A stretch of 64,000 bases of DNA from positions 19,704-83,703 of the forward strand of contig CAZHCA010000019.1 in the NCBI GenBank assembly GCA_964530825.1, in the 5' to 3' direction. Below are positions 26,167-35,642 of this stretch, piece after piece. The notes beneath the pieces are model-generated. The model was not told the DNA's origin. It did no database searches and saw only the letters and a program-made list of their open reading frames with translations. A program made the position numbers and the translations under genes. The DNA comes from CAZHCA01 sp964530825 (lineage in GTDB: Bacteria; Bacteroidota; Bacteroidia; Chitinophagales; Saprospiraceae). Numbering within the stretch: the first letter of the stretch is position 1; each line of letters opens with the position of its first letter.

Positions 26167-26988
26167 ATGCCCTCCAGGATAATCGCTATTCCGTTCGCCA
26201 TACTTCTTGGCGTTATTCTTTATTTAGGATATACCTACCGCTTAGAAAAGGTTTGGTGGGCAATAGTGCCGGTCGTTATGCTGGGTGCTATTTTTGCTCT
26301 CGGCCCCCAGATTAATTGGTGGTACTACCGGCGTAGGCCACCTCGACTTCCCGGACCTTTCCTTACCCTGTTAGAGCAGCATTTTCCCTACTACCAACGC
26401 CTGTCGGAAAATGAGCGAAAGGCTTTTCTGGATAAAGTTGCGCTTCTACAGATTGGTACTGACTTTAAGGCTCAGGGCGACGATAAAGTGCCCGAGGATT
26501 TGCAATTACTTATTGCGGCCCAGGGGGCCGCTTTATTACATGGTCGGGAAGCGTTGACGATTCCCGGGTTCGAGGTGGTCGTGGTATATCCCCACCCTTT
26601 TCCATCGCCTCAGTATCCAGAGTATGTACATACTTCTGAGTTGTTTGCGGAAGACGGGGTGTTTTTATTTAGTGCTGAGCAGGTCCAGCGGAGTTTCTTG
26701 TCGCCCCTACAATATTATCCACTTGTCTTACACGAATACGCGCATGCCTTCCACCTGGCTTTTCCCGATGAAAATTGGCCCACAATGAAGCCCCAAGCCT
26801 GGGACCGCCTGGCACAGATTAGTCCCTACAATTTGGAGTGGATTCAGCAGTGGATCAACCGGCCCGACCTGCGCGGTGAAGCACTCTATGCCTATGTCAC
26901 GCTCTACTTGACGGCCCCACAGATGCTGGCCAATGGTGATGTAGCTACCTACCAGCAATTGAATCGTATTTTTGCTAATTCCAATTGA
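26167..26988 (+). CDS. M90/MtfA-like zinc peptidase with N-terminal membrane segments
   Basis: 273 residues. Two hydrophobic segments are at the N-terminus (about 5-25 and 32-47), then a soluble domain with the zinc motif HEYAHAFH (HExxH). The order, from LTLLEQHFPYYQRLSENERKAF through GREALTIPGFEVVVVYPHPF to the HExxH, matches MtfA (M90), which in E. coli acts with Mlc on glucose transport control. Mlc is not expected here, so only the peptidase class is proposed. Its end overlaps the convergent aldo/keto reductase by 14 bases. Confidence 0.8.
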   Translation: MPSRIIAIPFAILLGVILYLGYTYRLEKVWWAIVPVVMLGAIFALGPQINWWYYRRRPPRLPGPFLTLLEQHFPYYQRLSENERKAFLDKVALLQIGTDFKAQGDDKVPEDLQLLIAAQGAALLHGREALTIPGFEVVVVYPHPFPSPQYPEYVHTSELFAEDGVFLFSAEQVQRSFLSPLQYYPLVLHEYAHAFHLAFPDENWPTMKPQAWDRLAQISPYNLEWIQQWINRPDLRGEALYAYVTLYLTAPQMLANGDVATYQQLNRIFANSN

Positions 26989-27973
26989 GCTGACTGCGCT
27001 TCGCCCAGTAGTCAGCTGATGGCTCATACATCCCTTCGATGATGGTCAGGGCATCGGCGTCCAGTTGTACGTTAAGGGCCCGCAGGTTGGATTTGAGGTG
27101 CGGTTCGGCCGCAGCTCCGCTAAGAGCAAGGTGGGCCCAGGGTTGTGCTAGTACAAAGGCCAGCGCTACAGCATCAATATCGGCGTGGAAAGGCGCGCCG
27201 ATGTCTTGCAGTTGTTCTTTTCGCGGTACAAATTCGGGATGGTTGTTGCGACTGGTCAGTCGGCCGTTGGCAAACACCTCCTTTACGATAATCCCCAATC
27301 CGGCTTCGGCCGCTTCTGCCAGGGCCGGCCCGCAGGAAGTCTCCAGGATATTGTAAGTTGCCTGCACGGCGTCGAAGACGCGCGTACCATCGACGGTTTT
27401 TTCCATCGCAGTGTGCAGAACCGCTGCCTGCTGGGCTCCGCTTAAGGTAAGACCAATGAGGATGCCCTTCTGCTTGAGTTCGACGAGCCGGTTCAGAACG
27501 GGCGTTCGATCCAGCACACCACTATCGAATGTAGCGGAATGAATCTGATACAGGCGCAAATGCGGCAATAACCTCTGCGATGCTTCCCACTGTTTATTCA
27601 AGTTCTCAAGGGTGTGTTCCTTCACTTCGTGCTTGTCGGCCTCTACCTGCCAGCCCGCAGTGTAGGTATACCCCCATTTCGATCCTGCGTAGACCGCTTC
27701 GGGAGGAAGCTGTTTGGATTGTAACCAAGAGTGGAAAAAATCCTCAGCGCGACCATAAGAGCGGGCCATGTCGAAATAGCGAATGCCTTCGGCAAAGGCG
27801 AGATCGAGCATGCGATGGGTGCGCCCTTCCATGGCGTCCATAACGTAATTGCGCGCTAAATCCTCAGCGTGCCCCAGGTTGATGTAGCCCGGGCGGCCCA
27901 ATGCAGCAAGGCCCAACCCAATGCGGGGCAGGGAAATGCCGGAATCGCCGAAGTGGTTCTCTGGGATGGCCAT
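26975..27973 (-). CDS. aldo/keto reductase
   Basis: 332 residues with a TIM-barrel AKR pattern: RIGLGLAALG, GIRYFDMARSYGRAEDFF (catalytic Asp and Tyr), AGSKWGYTY (Lys) and LRLYQIHSATFDSG (His). It would reduce an aldehyde or ketone with NADPH; the substrate is unknown. It is a single gene, convergent with the peptidase and followed upstream by the BCCT gene's 3' end. Confidence 0.9.
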   Translation of the reverse strand: MAIPENHFGDSGISLPRIGLGLAALGRPGYINLGHAEDLARNYVMDAMEGRTHRMLDLAFAEGIRYFDMARSYGRAEDFFHSWLQSKQLPPEAVYAGSKWGYTYTAGWQVEADKHEVKEHTLENLNKQWEASQRLLPHLRLYQIHSATFDSGVLDRTPVLNRLVELKQKGILIGLTLSGAQQAAVLHTAMEKTVDGTRVFDAVQATYNILETSCGPALAEAAEAGLGIIVKEVFANGRLTSRNNHPEFVPRKEQLQDIGAPFHADIDAVALAFVLAQPWAHLALSGAAAEPHLKSNLRALNVQLDADALTIIEGMYEPSADYWAKRSQLNWN

Positions 27974-28069
27974 CTTTCGGTGGTTTTGGATGAATTGTTG
28001 CCGCTAAAATAAAAAAGCTCTCCGGAGGGAAGAAATGGGAATATCTACGTTCCGGCCACCTTTTCAGCT

Positions 28070-29632
28070 CTATTCCCCGGGCTTCCTTTTTAATTTCTTG
28101 AGTCTGGGGCGCTTTCGTTTCCGGCTATCGATGCGCAAAGCTTTAGCCAGGCTCAAGCAGCAGCAAACGAGGAGTAAGCTTTGCAGGAGGCCGCCGGAAA
28201 TGGATGCTGCTTGCAGTGCGTTGAGCCCCCCGGCAAAGAGCAGCACGGCACCGGCAGCACCTTCTGAAATACCCCAGAAGGCGCGCTGGGCCACGGGCGG
28301 ATTGGGGTGACCACCGGAGGTTACAATGTCGTCGACCAAAGAACCAGAATCTGAGGAGGTGATGAAAAAGATGATCACCAAGACCAAACTTAGCCATTGG
28401 CTGATTTGGGATAGCGGTAATTTATCCAGCAGTATGTTGAGCGACATGGAAGGGTTGTCTTTTACCACGTTGTACAAATTGGTGTCCGCAAATTGCTCCA
28501 AATGTAAAGCCGTACCCCCGAAAGCGGCAAACCAAAGAAAGGTAACTAGTGGCGGAATAAGAAAAACGTGTCCGATGAACTCCCGGATTGTACGCCCCCT
28601 CGAAATTCGGGCAATAAAAATGCCGACAAAGGGCGACCAGGAGATCCACCACCCCCAATAGAAGAAGGTCCAGTTGGATTGCCACTTACTATCTGCTCTT
28701 AAGTCGAGCCACAGGGTCGTGTAGGGGAGCTTTTGCAGGTAATTCCCCAGGGTGCCTACGAAGATTTTAAGCTGGTACAAGGTGGGTCCGGTAATCATAA
28801 CGAACACCAATAGCAGCAGCATGATGGTCAGGTTGGTCATGCTGAGGTACTTGATGCCGCGGCCCAGCCCCGAAATGGTGGAAACGGTGGCGGCAAGCGT
28901 GATGATACCGATGATGAGCAACTGATTATTGACATGATAGGCGGCGCCCGTTAGTGCATTAATCCCGGAGTTGATTTGCATGGCGCCTAAACCCAAGGAG
29001 GTGGATACGCCTAGGAGTGTGCCCACTGTGCAGATTATATCGGCCAGGTGTCCGATTGGGCCCCAGATCCGTTCCCCAATCAAAGGGTAAAGGATGGAGC
29101 GCGGTGCCAAGGGTAAATCATGCCGGAAATGGAAGTAAGCGATACTCAGGCCGAAAATGATGTAAATCGCCCAAGGATGGAAGCCCCAGTGGAAAAAAGA
29201 GAGCCGCATCGACTCTCGCAGTGCATCAACCGTGCCGGCCTCGGCCCGCGGCGGGTCTCGAAAATGCGTAACCGGTTCGGCTACACCCCAGAAAATTAAC
29301 CCCATGCCCATTCCGGCAGCAAATAGCATAGTCAGCCAGGCGAATTTGGAGAATTCAGGGCGATCGGTGTCTTTGCCCAACCGTATCTTGCCGTGAGGAG
29401 AAAAGTAAAGCCAGATTACAAAAACCAGAAAGACCGTGGTGATTAGGACGTAGTACCAGCCAAAGTTCGTGGAGATGAAGGCAAGGGTTTCGCTAAATAC
29501 CTCTTTGGCCGTCGCAGTCCAGATGCCGCCAAAAGCAATAACAGCCAAAACAAAACCGCCCGCACCAAAAAAAACCGGGGGTTTCATCATCTTGGTCCAG
29601 GTTTCAAAAAACTGCCTAGCCCTCTTCCACAT
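28070..29632 (-). CDS. BCCT-family betaine/carnitine/choline transporter
   Basis: 520 residues from the ATG at 29632; an upstream GTG at 29692 gives 20 more residues without membrane character. About twelve membrane segments are present. Family signatures are GMGMGLIFWGVAEPV and the tryptophan-rich FFYWGWWISWSPFVGIFIARISRGRT. These symporters import quaternary ammonium compounds with Na+ or H+, usually for osmoprotection. The C-terminus is short and basic. It lies downstream of clpB on the same strand, separated by 236 bases and a 13-bp hairpin. Confidence 0.93.
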   Translation of the reverse strand: MWKRARQFFETWTKMMKPPVFFGAGGFVLAVIAFGGIWTATAKEVFSETLAFISTNFGWYYVLITTVFLVFVIWLYFSPHGKIRLGKDTDRPEFSKFAWLTMLFAAGMGMGLIFWGVAEPVTHFRDPPRAEAGTVDALRESMRLSFFHWGFHPWAIYIIFGLSIAYFHFRHDLPLAPRSILYPLIGERIWGPIGHLADIICTVGTLLGVSTSLGLGAMQINSGINALTGAAYHVNNQLLIIGIITLAATVSTISGLGRGIKYLSMTNLTIMLLLLVFVMITGPTLYQLKIFVGTLGNYLQKLPYTTLWLDLRADSKWQSNWTFFYWGWWISWSPFVGIFIARISRGRTIREFIGHVFLIPPLVTFLWFAAFGGTALHLEQFADTNLYNVVKDNPSMSLNILLDKLPLSQISQWLSLVLVIIFFITSSDSGSLVDDIVTSGGHPNPPVAQRAFWGISEGAAGAVLLFAGGLNALQAASISGGLLQSLLLVCCCLSLAKALRIDSRKRKRPRLKKLKRKPGE

Positions 29633-29810
29633 GTAATTGGTTCGATGTTCCTTGCTTTCGCAACGTAGGTTTGTCACCTCAATGTTTAGCACCTATTCAA
29701 AAATTTCATCAATTGGTTTTCCTGCGCTCAATCCTGAAAATTGAAACCTACTATGCGGAGCAATAAACCAATGCGTGGTAGGAGCTATGCTGGCAGTTTG
29801 CCCAATGGCT

Positions 29811-29855
29811 GCAGCAAACAAAGCTGGTGGTGAAATTCCACAGGCTTTGTTTGCT
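29811..29855 (-). terminator. strong hairpin downstream of clpB
   Basis: A perfect 13-bp inverted repeat (29811-29823 and 29843-29855, CAGCAAACAAAGC and its complement) with a 19-base loop containing an extra GTGG/CCAC pairing. It begins 13 bases past the clpB stop. There is no T run beyond it in the minus direction, so it may protect the 3' end or end transcription inefficiently. Confidence 0.55.
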
Positions 29856-29868
29856 GTTTACCATTTCG

Positions 29869-32517
29869 TTAGTTGCTAGACTCTTCTTCCGGGATTTCAA
29901 CGGCACCCTCAAACGGTTCTTTGCTGAAAGTCAAACCTTTGGCATCGGTATCGACATAAATCGTATCGCCGGGGCCGAATTCACCGGAGAGCACGAATTT
30001 AGATAGCTCGTTGATGACTTCCTTCTGTACAACGCGCTTCATCGGGCGAGCACCAAACTGCGGGTCGTAACCCAGGTCAGTCAGCAAATCCTTTGCCGAG
30101 TTGCTCAGACGAAGCATGATGCCCTGCTTATTCAGCATTTTATTGACACCCTGTAGCAGTAGATCCAGAATTTGGTGGATCTCATTGCGGGTCAAGGGTA
30201 AGAACATGATCTGGTCGTCGATCCGGTTGAGGAATTCCGGACGCATGTTCTCTTTCAATAAGTCAAAAACTTCCTGTTTGGTAGTTTCCAGAATTTCGGT
30301 GCGGTGCTTATCGCCTAAGGCGTCGAGGTCTTCAAAGTTTTCCAAAATCACCTCAGCGCCCATATTGGACGTCATGATAATAATGGTGTTCTTGAAGTTA
30401 GCCACGCGCCCCTTGTTGTCGGTCAGTCGGCCGTCGTCGAGCACTTGCAGCAAGATGTTATAAACATCTGGATGGGCCTTCTCGATCTCATCTAGCAGGA
30501 TGATGGAATAAGGTCTGCGGCGTACGGCTTCGGTAAGCTGACCACCTTCTTCGTAGCCGACATATCCGGGGGGGGCACCGACCAGTCGACTCACAGCGTG
30601 TCGCTCTTGAAACTCACTCATATCAATTCGAGTCATGGCGCGCTCGTCGTCGAAAAGCACGGCAGCCAGGGTTCGGGCAAGCTCGGTTTTACCAACGCCG
30701 GTGGGCCCCAAAAAGATGAAGGAGCCAATCGGCCGCTCCGCATCCTGAAGGCCGGCGCGGGAGCGGCGAATTGCATCCGATACCGCATGCACGGCTTCTT
30801 CCTGGCCGATTAATCGGCGCCCGATCTCTTCTTCCAGTTGCAAGAGCTTGTCTTTCTCGCTTTGGCTCATTTTGTCTACCGGAATACCCGTAGCACGCGA
30901 GACGACCTGGGCAATATCGTCGGCCGTTACCTGCTCATTGGTGAAGCGCTTTTCGGGTGGCAGCTTAGCCAATTTTTCTTCGGCGGCCTGTAGCATGGCT
31001 TTTTGTTCCTCGAGGGCTCCGTAGCGGATTTTGGCTACTGCTTCGAAATCGCTGTTGCGCTCGGCCCGTTCGGCCTGCAGCTCGAGCTCCTCGATGCGCT
31101 TGCGGATTGTTTGGATGGTATCCACAATCTCCTTTTCGCTCTGCCAATTGGCGCGTAGGCTGTCGCGTTTTTCCTTAGCATTGGCGATTTGCTCATTAAG
31201 GACGGCTTCCTGTTTTTCGTTGCCTTCCCGTTTGATGGCCTCGCGCTCAATTTCCAGCTGGCGTACGCGCCGGTCCCACTCATCGATTTCTTCGGGCACA
31301 CTGTCCAGTTCCAGCCGCAGGCGCGCTGCCGCCTCGTCGATCAGGTCGATGGCTTTATCGGGCAGCTTGCGGTCGGCGAGATACCGGTGCGAAAGCTCGG
31401 CAGCCGCGATCAATGCCTCGTCCAGGATTTCGATTTTGTGGTAGACCTCATAGCGCTCCTGTAGTCCACGCAGGATGGAAATAGTGTCTTCCACACTGGG
31501 TTCATCAATATAGACGGTCTGGAAACGGCGGACCAGTGCTTTGTCTCTCTCAAAGTACTTTTGGTACTCATCCAGAGTCGTAGCACCGATCGTGCGCAAT
31601 TCGCCTCTCGCCAGGGCCGGCTTTAGGATGTTGGCTGCATCGATCGCTCCCTGGCCGCCTCCGGCGCCGATAAGCGTATGGATCTCATCGATAAACAGAA
31701 TGATCTCGCCATTAGCTTCCGTGACCTCTTTGATGACGCCTTTGAGGCGCTCTTCGAATTCGCCCTTAAATTTGGCGCCGGCAATCAGGGCCGAGAGGTC
31801 CAGTGCATAGATGCGTTTGCTTTTGAGGTTTTCGGGCACGTCGCCTTTGACGATGCGCCAGGCGATACCCTCCACGATGGCGGTTTTACCCACTCCGGGC
31901 TCGCCAATGAGGATGGGGTTGTTTTTCTTGCGGCGTGATAAAATGTGTAGGGTTCGCCGGATCTCATCGTCGCGACCGATAATGGGATCCAGTTTGCCGG
32001 ACTCGGCGCGCTCATTGAGGTTGATGGCGTACTTATTGAGGGCATTGTAGGTCTCTTCGGCATTTTGGTCGGTGACCGAACTCCCCTTGCGCAGTTCGTC
32101 AATTGCAGCTCGTAAGTCTTCCGAAGTAGCACCCAGTTCCTTTAGGATGCTGGCGCCCTTATCTTTGCCCTCGAGGATGCCCAATAAAATCAGTTCGATC
32201 GAAATGTATTCATCACCGAATTCAGCCAGCCGCTTTTTAGCACGGCTGAGTGCTTGATTCGCCTCACTACTCAAGTATTGCTTTTCCGCTCCTTCAACTT
32301 TAGGGTAATTTTCGATGGCGGCATCCAATTGCTTACGCAAGGCAGGCACGTTGATCCCCATTTTCTGGAGAAGAAAATTGGCCACGCTTTCGTCCGTATC
32401 CATGATGCCTTCGATCAAGTGGGGCGTGTCAACTTGTTGCTGGTCGAATCCGGCCGCTATTTGCTGGGCTTTCAGGATCGCTTCCTGGGCCTTAATGGTG
32501 AAATTATCGTACGTCAT
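29869..32517 (-). CDS. clpB: ATP-dependent chaperone ClpB
   Basis: 882 residues with all ClpB parts: two N-terminal Clp-N repeats (about 1-150), AAA-1 with Walker A GEPGVGKTAIVEG, the long coiled-coil middle domain (about 410-530, Glu/Lys/Arg rich, DEWDRRVRQLEIEREA), AAA-2 with GPTGVGKTELARTLA and the ClpB C-terminal domain. It is a hexameric disaggregase working with DnaK. No CIRCE or other heat-shock operator was recognised upstream. A small unknown gene precedes it by 29 bases on the same strand. Confidence 0.97.
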   Translation of the reverse strand: MTYDNFTIKAQEAILKAQQIAAGFDQQQVDTPHLIEGIMDTDESVANFLLQKMGINVPALRKQLDAAIENYPKVEGAEKQYLSSEANQALSRAKKRLAEFGDEYISIELILLGILEGKDKGASILKELGATSEDLRAAIDELRKGSSVTDQNAEETYNALNKYAINLNERAESGKLDPIIGRDDEIRRTLHILSRRKKNNPILIGEPGVGKTAIVEGIAWRIVKGDVPENLKSKRIYALDLSALIAGAKFKGEFEERLKGVIKEVTEANGEIILFIDEIHTLIGAGGGQGAIDAANILKPALARGELRTIGATTLDEYQKYFERDKALVRRFQTVYIDEPSVEDTISILRGLQERYEVYHKIEILDEALIAAAELSHRYLADRKLPDKAIDLIDEAAARLRLELDSVPEEIDEWDRRVRQLEIEREAIKREGNEKQEAVLNEQIANAKEKRDSLRANWQSEKEIVDTIQTIRKRIEELELQAERAERNSDFEAVAKIRYGALEEQKAMLQAAEEKLAKLPPEKRFTNEQVTADDIAQVVSRATGIPVDKMSQSEKDKLLQLEEEIGRRLIGQEEAVHAVSDAIRRSRAGLQDAERPIGSFIFLGPTGVGKTELARTLAAVLFDDERAMTRIDMSEFQERHAVSRLVGAPPGYVGYEEGGQLTEAVRRRPYSIILLDEIEKAHPDVYNILLQVLDDGRLTDNKGRVANFKNTIIIMTSNMGAEVILENFEDLDALGDKHRTEILETTKQEVFDLLKENMRPEFLNRIDDQIMFLPLTRNEIHQILDLLLQGVNKMLNKQGIMLRLSNSAKDLLTDLGYDPQFGARPMKRVVQKEVINELSKFVLSGEFGPGDTIYVDTDAKGLTFSKEPFEGAVEIPEEESSN

Positions 32518-32546
32518 TATCTTTGCTGGTGTTTGCTCAATACGAA

Positions 32547-32996
32547 TTAAGATGATTGGGAACGAGCTGAATGCGTTACCCCGTTAGGCACGTTGCGGTT
32601 GTTGTCAGAACGTGGTCCGCAATACACGCGTTCGATCTTTTCCTCGACCCGGACGATATCCCGGCGACTCACAGGTGCGCCGGGTGCCTTTTCCAGGGTT
32701 AAGAAAATGATCAGTGCTTTTTTTAAGGGTTTATACGCTTCCACCAGATCTTTCGCCGTTTCGAAAAGCGAACCTTCCCAGATTAATATCTCCGCCAAAA
32801 TTTTTAACTCGTTTGGGGAGAAGCTGCGATCTTCCAGCATTTTAAGGAAGGCACTTGTTTTCATGGCGCAGATCTCTTCGCGCTCCAATCCGAACAAGCG
32901 CTGATAATAGCGTTGCACCAAACGCGCACCCTTTTGAGGGTGCTTGTTTGCTACCATTCGAATAAGGTCGATAAGGATCTGGTTCTCGTCCATCAT
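32547..32996 (-). CDS. hypothetical protein
   Basis: 149 residues, mostly helical and charged, soluble, with no signal peptide. I do not recognise the family. The N-terminal part (about 1-110) has amphipathic helices, for example MKTSAFLKMLEDRSFSP; the last 30 residues look disordered. Two adjacent ATG codons (32996, 32993) could start it. It ends 29 bases before clpB on the same strand and may share its transcript. Codon use looks like the neighbours, so it is probably a real gene. Confidence 0.6.
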   Translation of the reverse strand: MMDENQILIDLIRMVANKHPQKGARLVQRYYQRLFGLEREEICAMKTSAFLKMLEDRSFSPNELKILAEILIWEGSLFETAKDLVEAYKPLKKALIIFLTLEKAPGAPVSRRDIVRVEEKIERVYCGPRSDNNRNVPNGVTHSARSQSS

Positions 32997-33180
32997 TTCG
33001 TATTTACACCGTGCAAAAACTTAGCCAAGGGTTAAAGGCTGCCGTTTTGTCGGGAAATTTTGGAAGTGTATGTCATTTTGGCAAATCCGTTTAATTTTTT
33101 CGAGGTGATTTTAGCAACGGTAGCCGGAGGGTTTTTCATTGGAAATTTAAGAAAAATACCCTGATCTAAAAGGGCGGCGG

Positions 33181-34098
33181 CTAGTTTTCTTTGATGACAT
33201 CACCCCGTTCGAAGTTCCCCCCGGAAACGATTTTACAGGCCGCGGCTTTACCGTCAGCCACGTTATTGTCGACCACTTCCACGCTACCGATTTTTTCATC
33301 GATCGATCCCAACTCGAGGCCAGTCTCGGGGTCGACAAGCGCCTGTCCCTCTCGGTATACGTAAAAAGATTCACCTATCTGTAGGTTGTCAAGGGCGCCA
33401 CTGTTGATATACACCAGGCCGTCCTGCACGGTAATGATTTTGGCTTGCCAGGGAACGATTTCGGCCTGCTTGTTAATTTTCTGTACGACGTCTTCCACTG
33501 ATTTACGGGTCACTTTACCGACCAGTGATTCGTCGAAGCTGCGCTGATTATCGAAGGAAAAGTCTTTGACATTGATGCTTCCACTCATGGCGCGTTTACT
33601 GTTGCGCACGTTCTCTGCAACCATGATTTCACCGGTGGTCGTGTTGACGATTCGCAGGTCTATACCTGCAACCGCTGTCTGTTTGCCTACGCCCAGCCCG
33701 GTAGATCCAATGCGGATACGGCTGTCGTCGCGTACATAACCGTATTCGGTCACTGCCCCGAAGACGGCGATCTCCACACCCAGTACTTTGCCCACTTGGG
33801 CAGCCGATTCTGGGGTGACGATCCCGCTGGTACCCAAGTCTTGTTCTTGCAGGATCTTATTCAGCTGGTCGCGCTCGATAACCCGGTATTGATCGGCATT
33901 TACCAATTCCGTAACAATCATGTCGGACACACCTTCGCCGACGCTTTTTTGTCCCCACCATCCGAAATCACTATCCGATTTGTCTTCAAAGCCCAGCACC
34001 GCGATGCGTTTCTTAGGGCTGTTTTTTTGAGCAGAAAGTGGCTGCTGCGCAAATATCATTACAAGTATGAGAAGTAGGGTATGCCAATTCAGTTGCAT
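33181..34098 (-). CDS. CsgG/HfaB-family exported protein
   Basis: 305 residues from the ATG at 34098; the frame extends upstream to 34218 with unlikely sequence. A signal peptide (about 1-24, ending PLSAQ) lacks a lipobox cysteine, unlike true CsgG. The body matches the CsgG fold: KRIAVLGFEDKS, VGEGVSDMIVTELVNADQYRVIERDQLNKIL, then GVEIAVFGAVTEYG. A C-terminal region (about 220-305, DGLVYINSGALDNLQIGE) resembles FlgT-C-like domains. CsgG proteins form outer-membrane export channels, but many relatives are assembly factors of unknown role. No curli genes are nearby. Confidence 0.8.
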   Translation of the reverse strand: MQLNWHTLLLILVMIFAQQPLSAQKNSPKKRIAVLGFEDKSDSDFGWWGQKSVGEGVSDMIVTELVNADQYRVIERDQLNKILQEQDLGTSGIVTPESAAQVGKVLGVEIAVFGAVTEYGYVRDDSRIRIGSTGLGVGKQTAVAGIDLRIVNTTTGEIMVAENVRNSKRAMSGSINVKDFSFDNQRSFDESLVGKVTRKSVEDVVQKINKQAEIVPWQAKIITVQDGLVYINSGALDNLQIGESFYVYREGQALVDPETGLELGSIDEKIGSVEVVDNNVADGKAAACKIVSGGNFERGDVIKEN

Positions 34099-34192
34099 AG
34101 CTGGTTTGGTTTGAGTTAATGGAATAAAACTTTCGATTAAGATAGGGCCCCTGAAAAAATCAGGCAAATAAAGACTGGCCGAATTTGGGTGA

Positions 34193-35623
34193 TTAAACGC
34201 TTGGTACTTTGCCGGCATTGCCTACTTTGGCTTGCAAAAACTGCAGATAGGAATTGTCGGGGAAAAACAGCGAACCGGCAATCATTCCAATAATTGCGGC
34301 CAGAGTACCCCATAACAGACTGGGTATTTCAGAGTGAACCAGAAATTCGGCTCCTATCCAAGTGGTCATACCTGCACCCATTGCCATTAAAGCACCGGTA
34401 TCGGAAGATCTTTTCCAGTACAAGCCTCCTACCAAGGGGACAAAGAGCGATACCAGACTGAGTGCCGAAGATTGGGCTACCAGATCATAGATGTTGGCAC
34501 TAGCCATGGCCATGAGGGCCGAACATACCCCGACAAATACTACGGACAACCGCATCGCGCGCAGCATCAGCTGATCGGAAGGACTTTCGAGTAGCGGACG
34601 GATAATGTTTTCACCCAACACCGTGGCGGGTGCAAGCATAGCGCCCGCAGTGGTACTCAGAATGGCCGATACCAGGGCGCCGAAAAAAAGGATCTGTAAC
34701 CCCAAATTTCCATGACGCATTACCAGGGCGGGAATTAAACCCTGAGCGTCGCCCGCTCCGATCCCAGGATAGAGTATACTTGCGCAAAGACTGATAAAAA
34801 GCGGGAGGAGGCCAATGGTGAGGTACAGCAGCCCAGCTAAATAAGAGGCCCGAACTGCGGTATCGACGTTGCGGGCCGCCATTACGCGCTGAAATACATC
34901 CTGTTGGGGTATGGACCCCAGTCCAATCGTGATCCAGGCAGCGAGGTAATGGGCGTAGTTGTGCCATCCGGGGTCGGGAATGAAACGAAAAAAACGGGTG
35001 GGTGTAGCGCTTAAAATAGTTTCCCAGTCGCCAATCTGCCGGAGTAAAAGACTGGACAAAATAAATAATCCGGAAATAATCACAACGGTTTGGATCGCAT
35101 CGGTAACCGATACCGCCCACATGCCACCGATGAAGGTGTAGAAAACAACAATTAAGGCGCCGCTGATTATGCCATACACCAAGGGTATGCCGGCCAATAC
35201 CTGAAACATGACAGCCAGGGCAACCAGTTGGGCGGCAATCCAACCAAAATAGGAGGGGATCATGAAGAGGGCGGAGACCAATTCGGCAGTCCGGCTGAAG
35301 CGCATGCGGAAGAAATCGTTAAACGTTAGGATCTGCAAGCGGTAAAGCGGGCGGGCGAAAAACGCGCCAACCAGTAGCAAGCATAGGGCTGCACCGAATG
35401 GGTCTTCGATTACGCCCAGCAGGCCGTGTTCGACAAACTCGGACGAAGCCCCGAGTATGGTCTCCGAGCCAAACCAGGTGGCAAACAGGGCGGAGGCAGC
35501 AACTAGCAACGGCAAGTTGCTGCCGGCTACGGCAAAGTCCCGGGTATTGTGCACCCGGTGCGAGGCCCACCAGCCTACCAGTAACGTTAGGAGGAGATAA
35601 AGTGCAATGAACCCAATCAACAT
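34193..35623 (-). CDS. sodium:solute symporter family transporter
   Basis: 476 residues, about 13 membrane segments, SSS family. Typical features are the first-helix loop VAGSNLPLLVAASALFATW, GLLPLFISLCA and the core LSTTAGAMLAPATVLGENI. Substrate is not assignable; related proteins move sugars, amino acids or organic acids with Na+. It begins 19 bases after the helical-repeat gene at 35643 on the same strand and may be in its transcript. Confidence 0.88.
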   Translation of the reverse strand: MLIGFIALYLLLTLLVGWWASHRVHNTRDFAVAGSNLPLLVAASALFATWFGSETILGASSEFVEHGLLGVIEDPFGAALCLLLVGAFFARPLYRLQILTFNDFFRMRFSRTAELVSALFMIPSYFGWIAAQLVALAVMFQVLAGIPLVYGIISGALIVVFYTFIGGMWAVSVTDAIQTVVIISGLFILSSLLLRQIGDWETILSATPTRFFRFIPDPGWHNYAHYLAAWITIGLGSIPQQDVFQRVMAARNVDTAVRASYLAGLLYLTIGLLPLFISLCASILYPGIGAGDAQGLIPALVMRHGNLGLQILFFGALVSAILSTTAGAMLAPATVLGENIIRPLLESPSDQLMLRAMRLSVVFVGVCSALMAMASANIYDLVAQSSALSLVSLFVPLVGGLYWKRSSDTGALMAMGAGMTTWIGAEFLVHSEIPSLLWGTLAAIIGMIAGSLFFPDNSYLQFLQAKVGNAGKVPSV

Positions 35624-35642
35624 GCTTGCAAATTAAGCCAGC

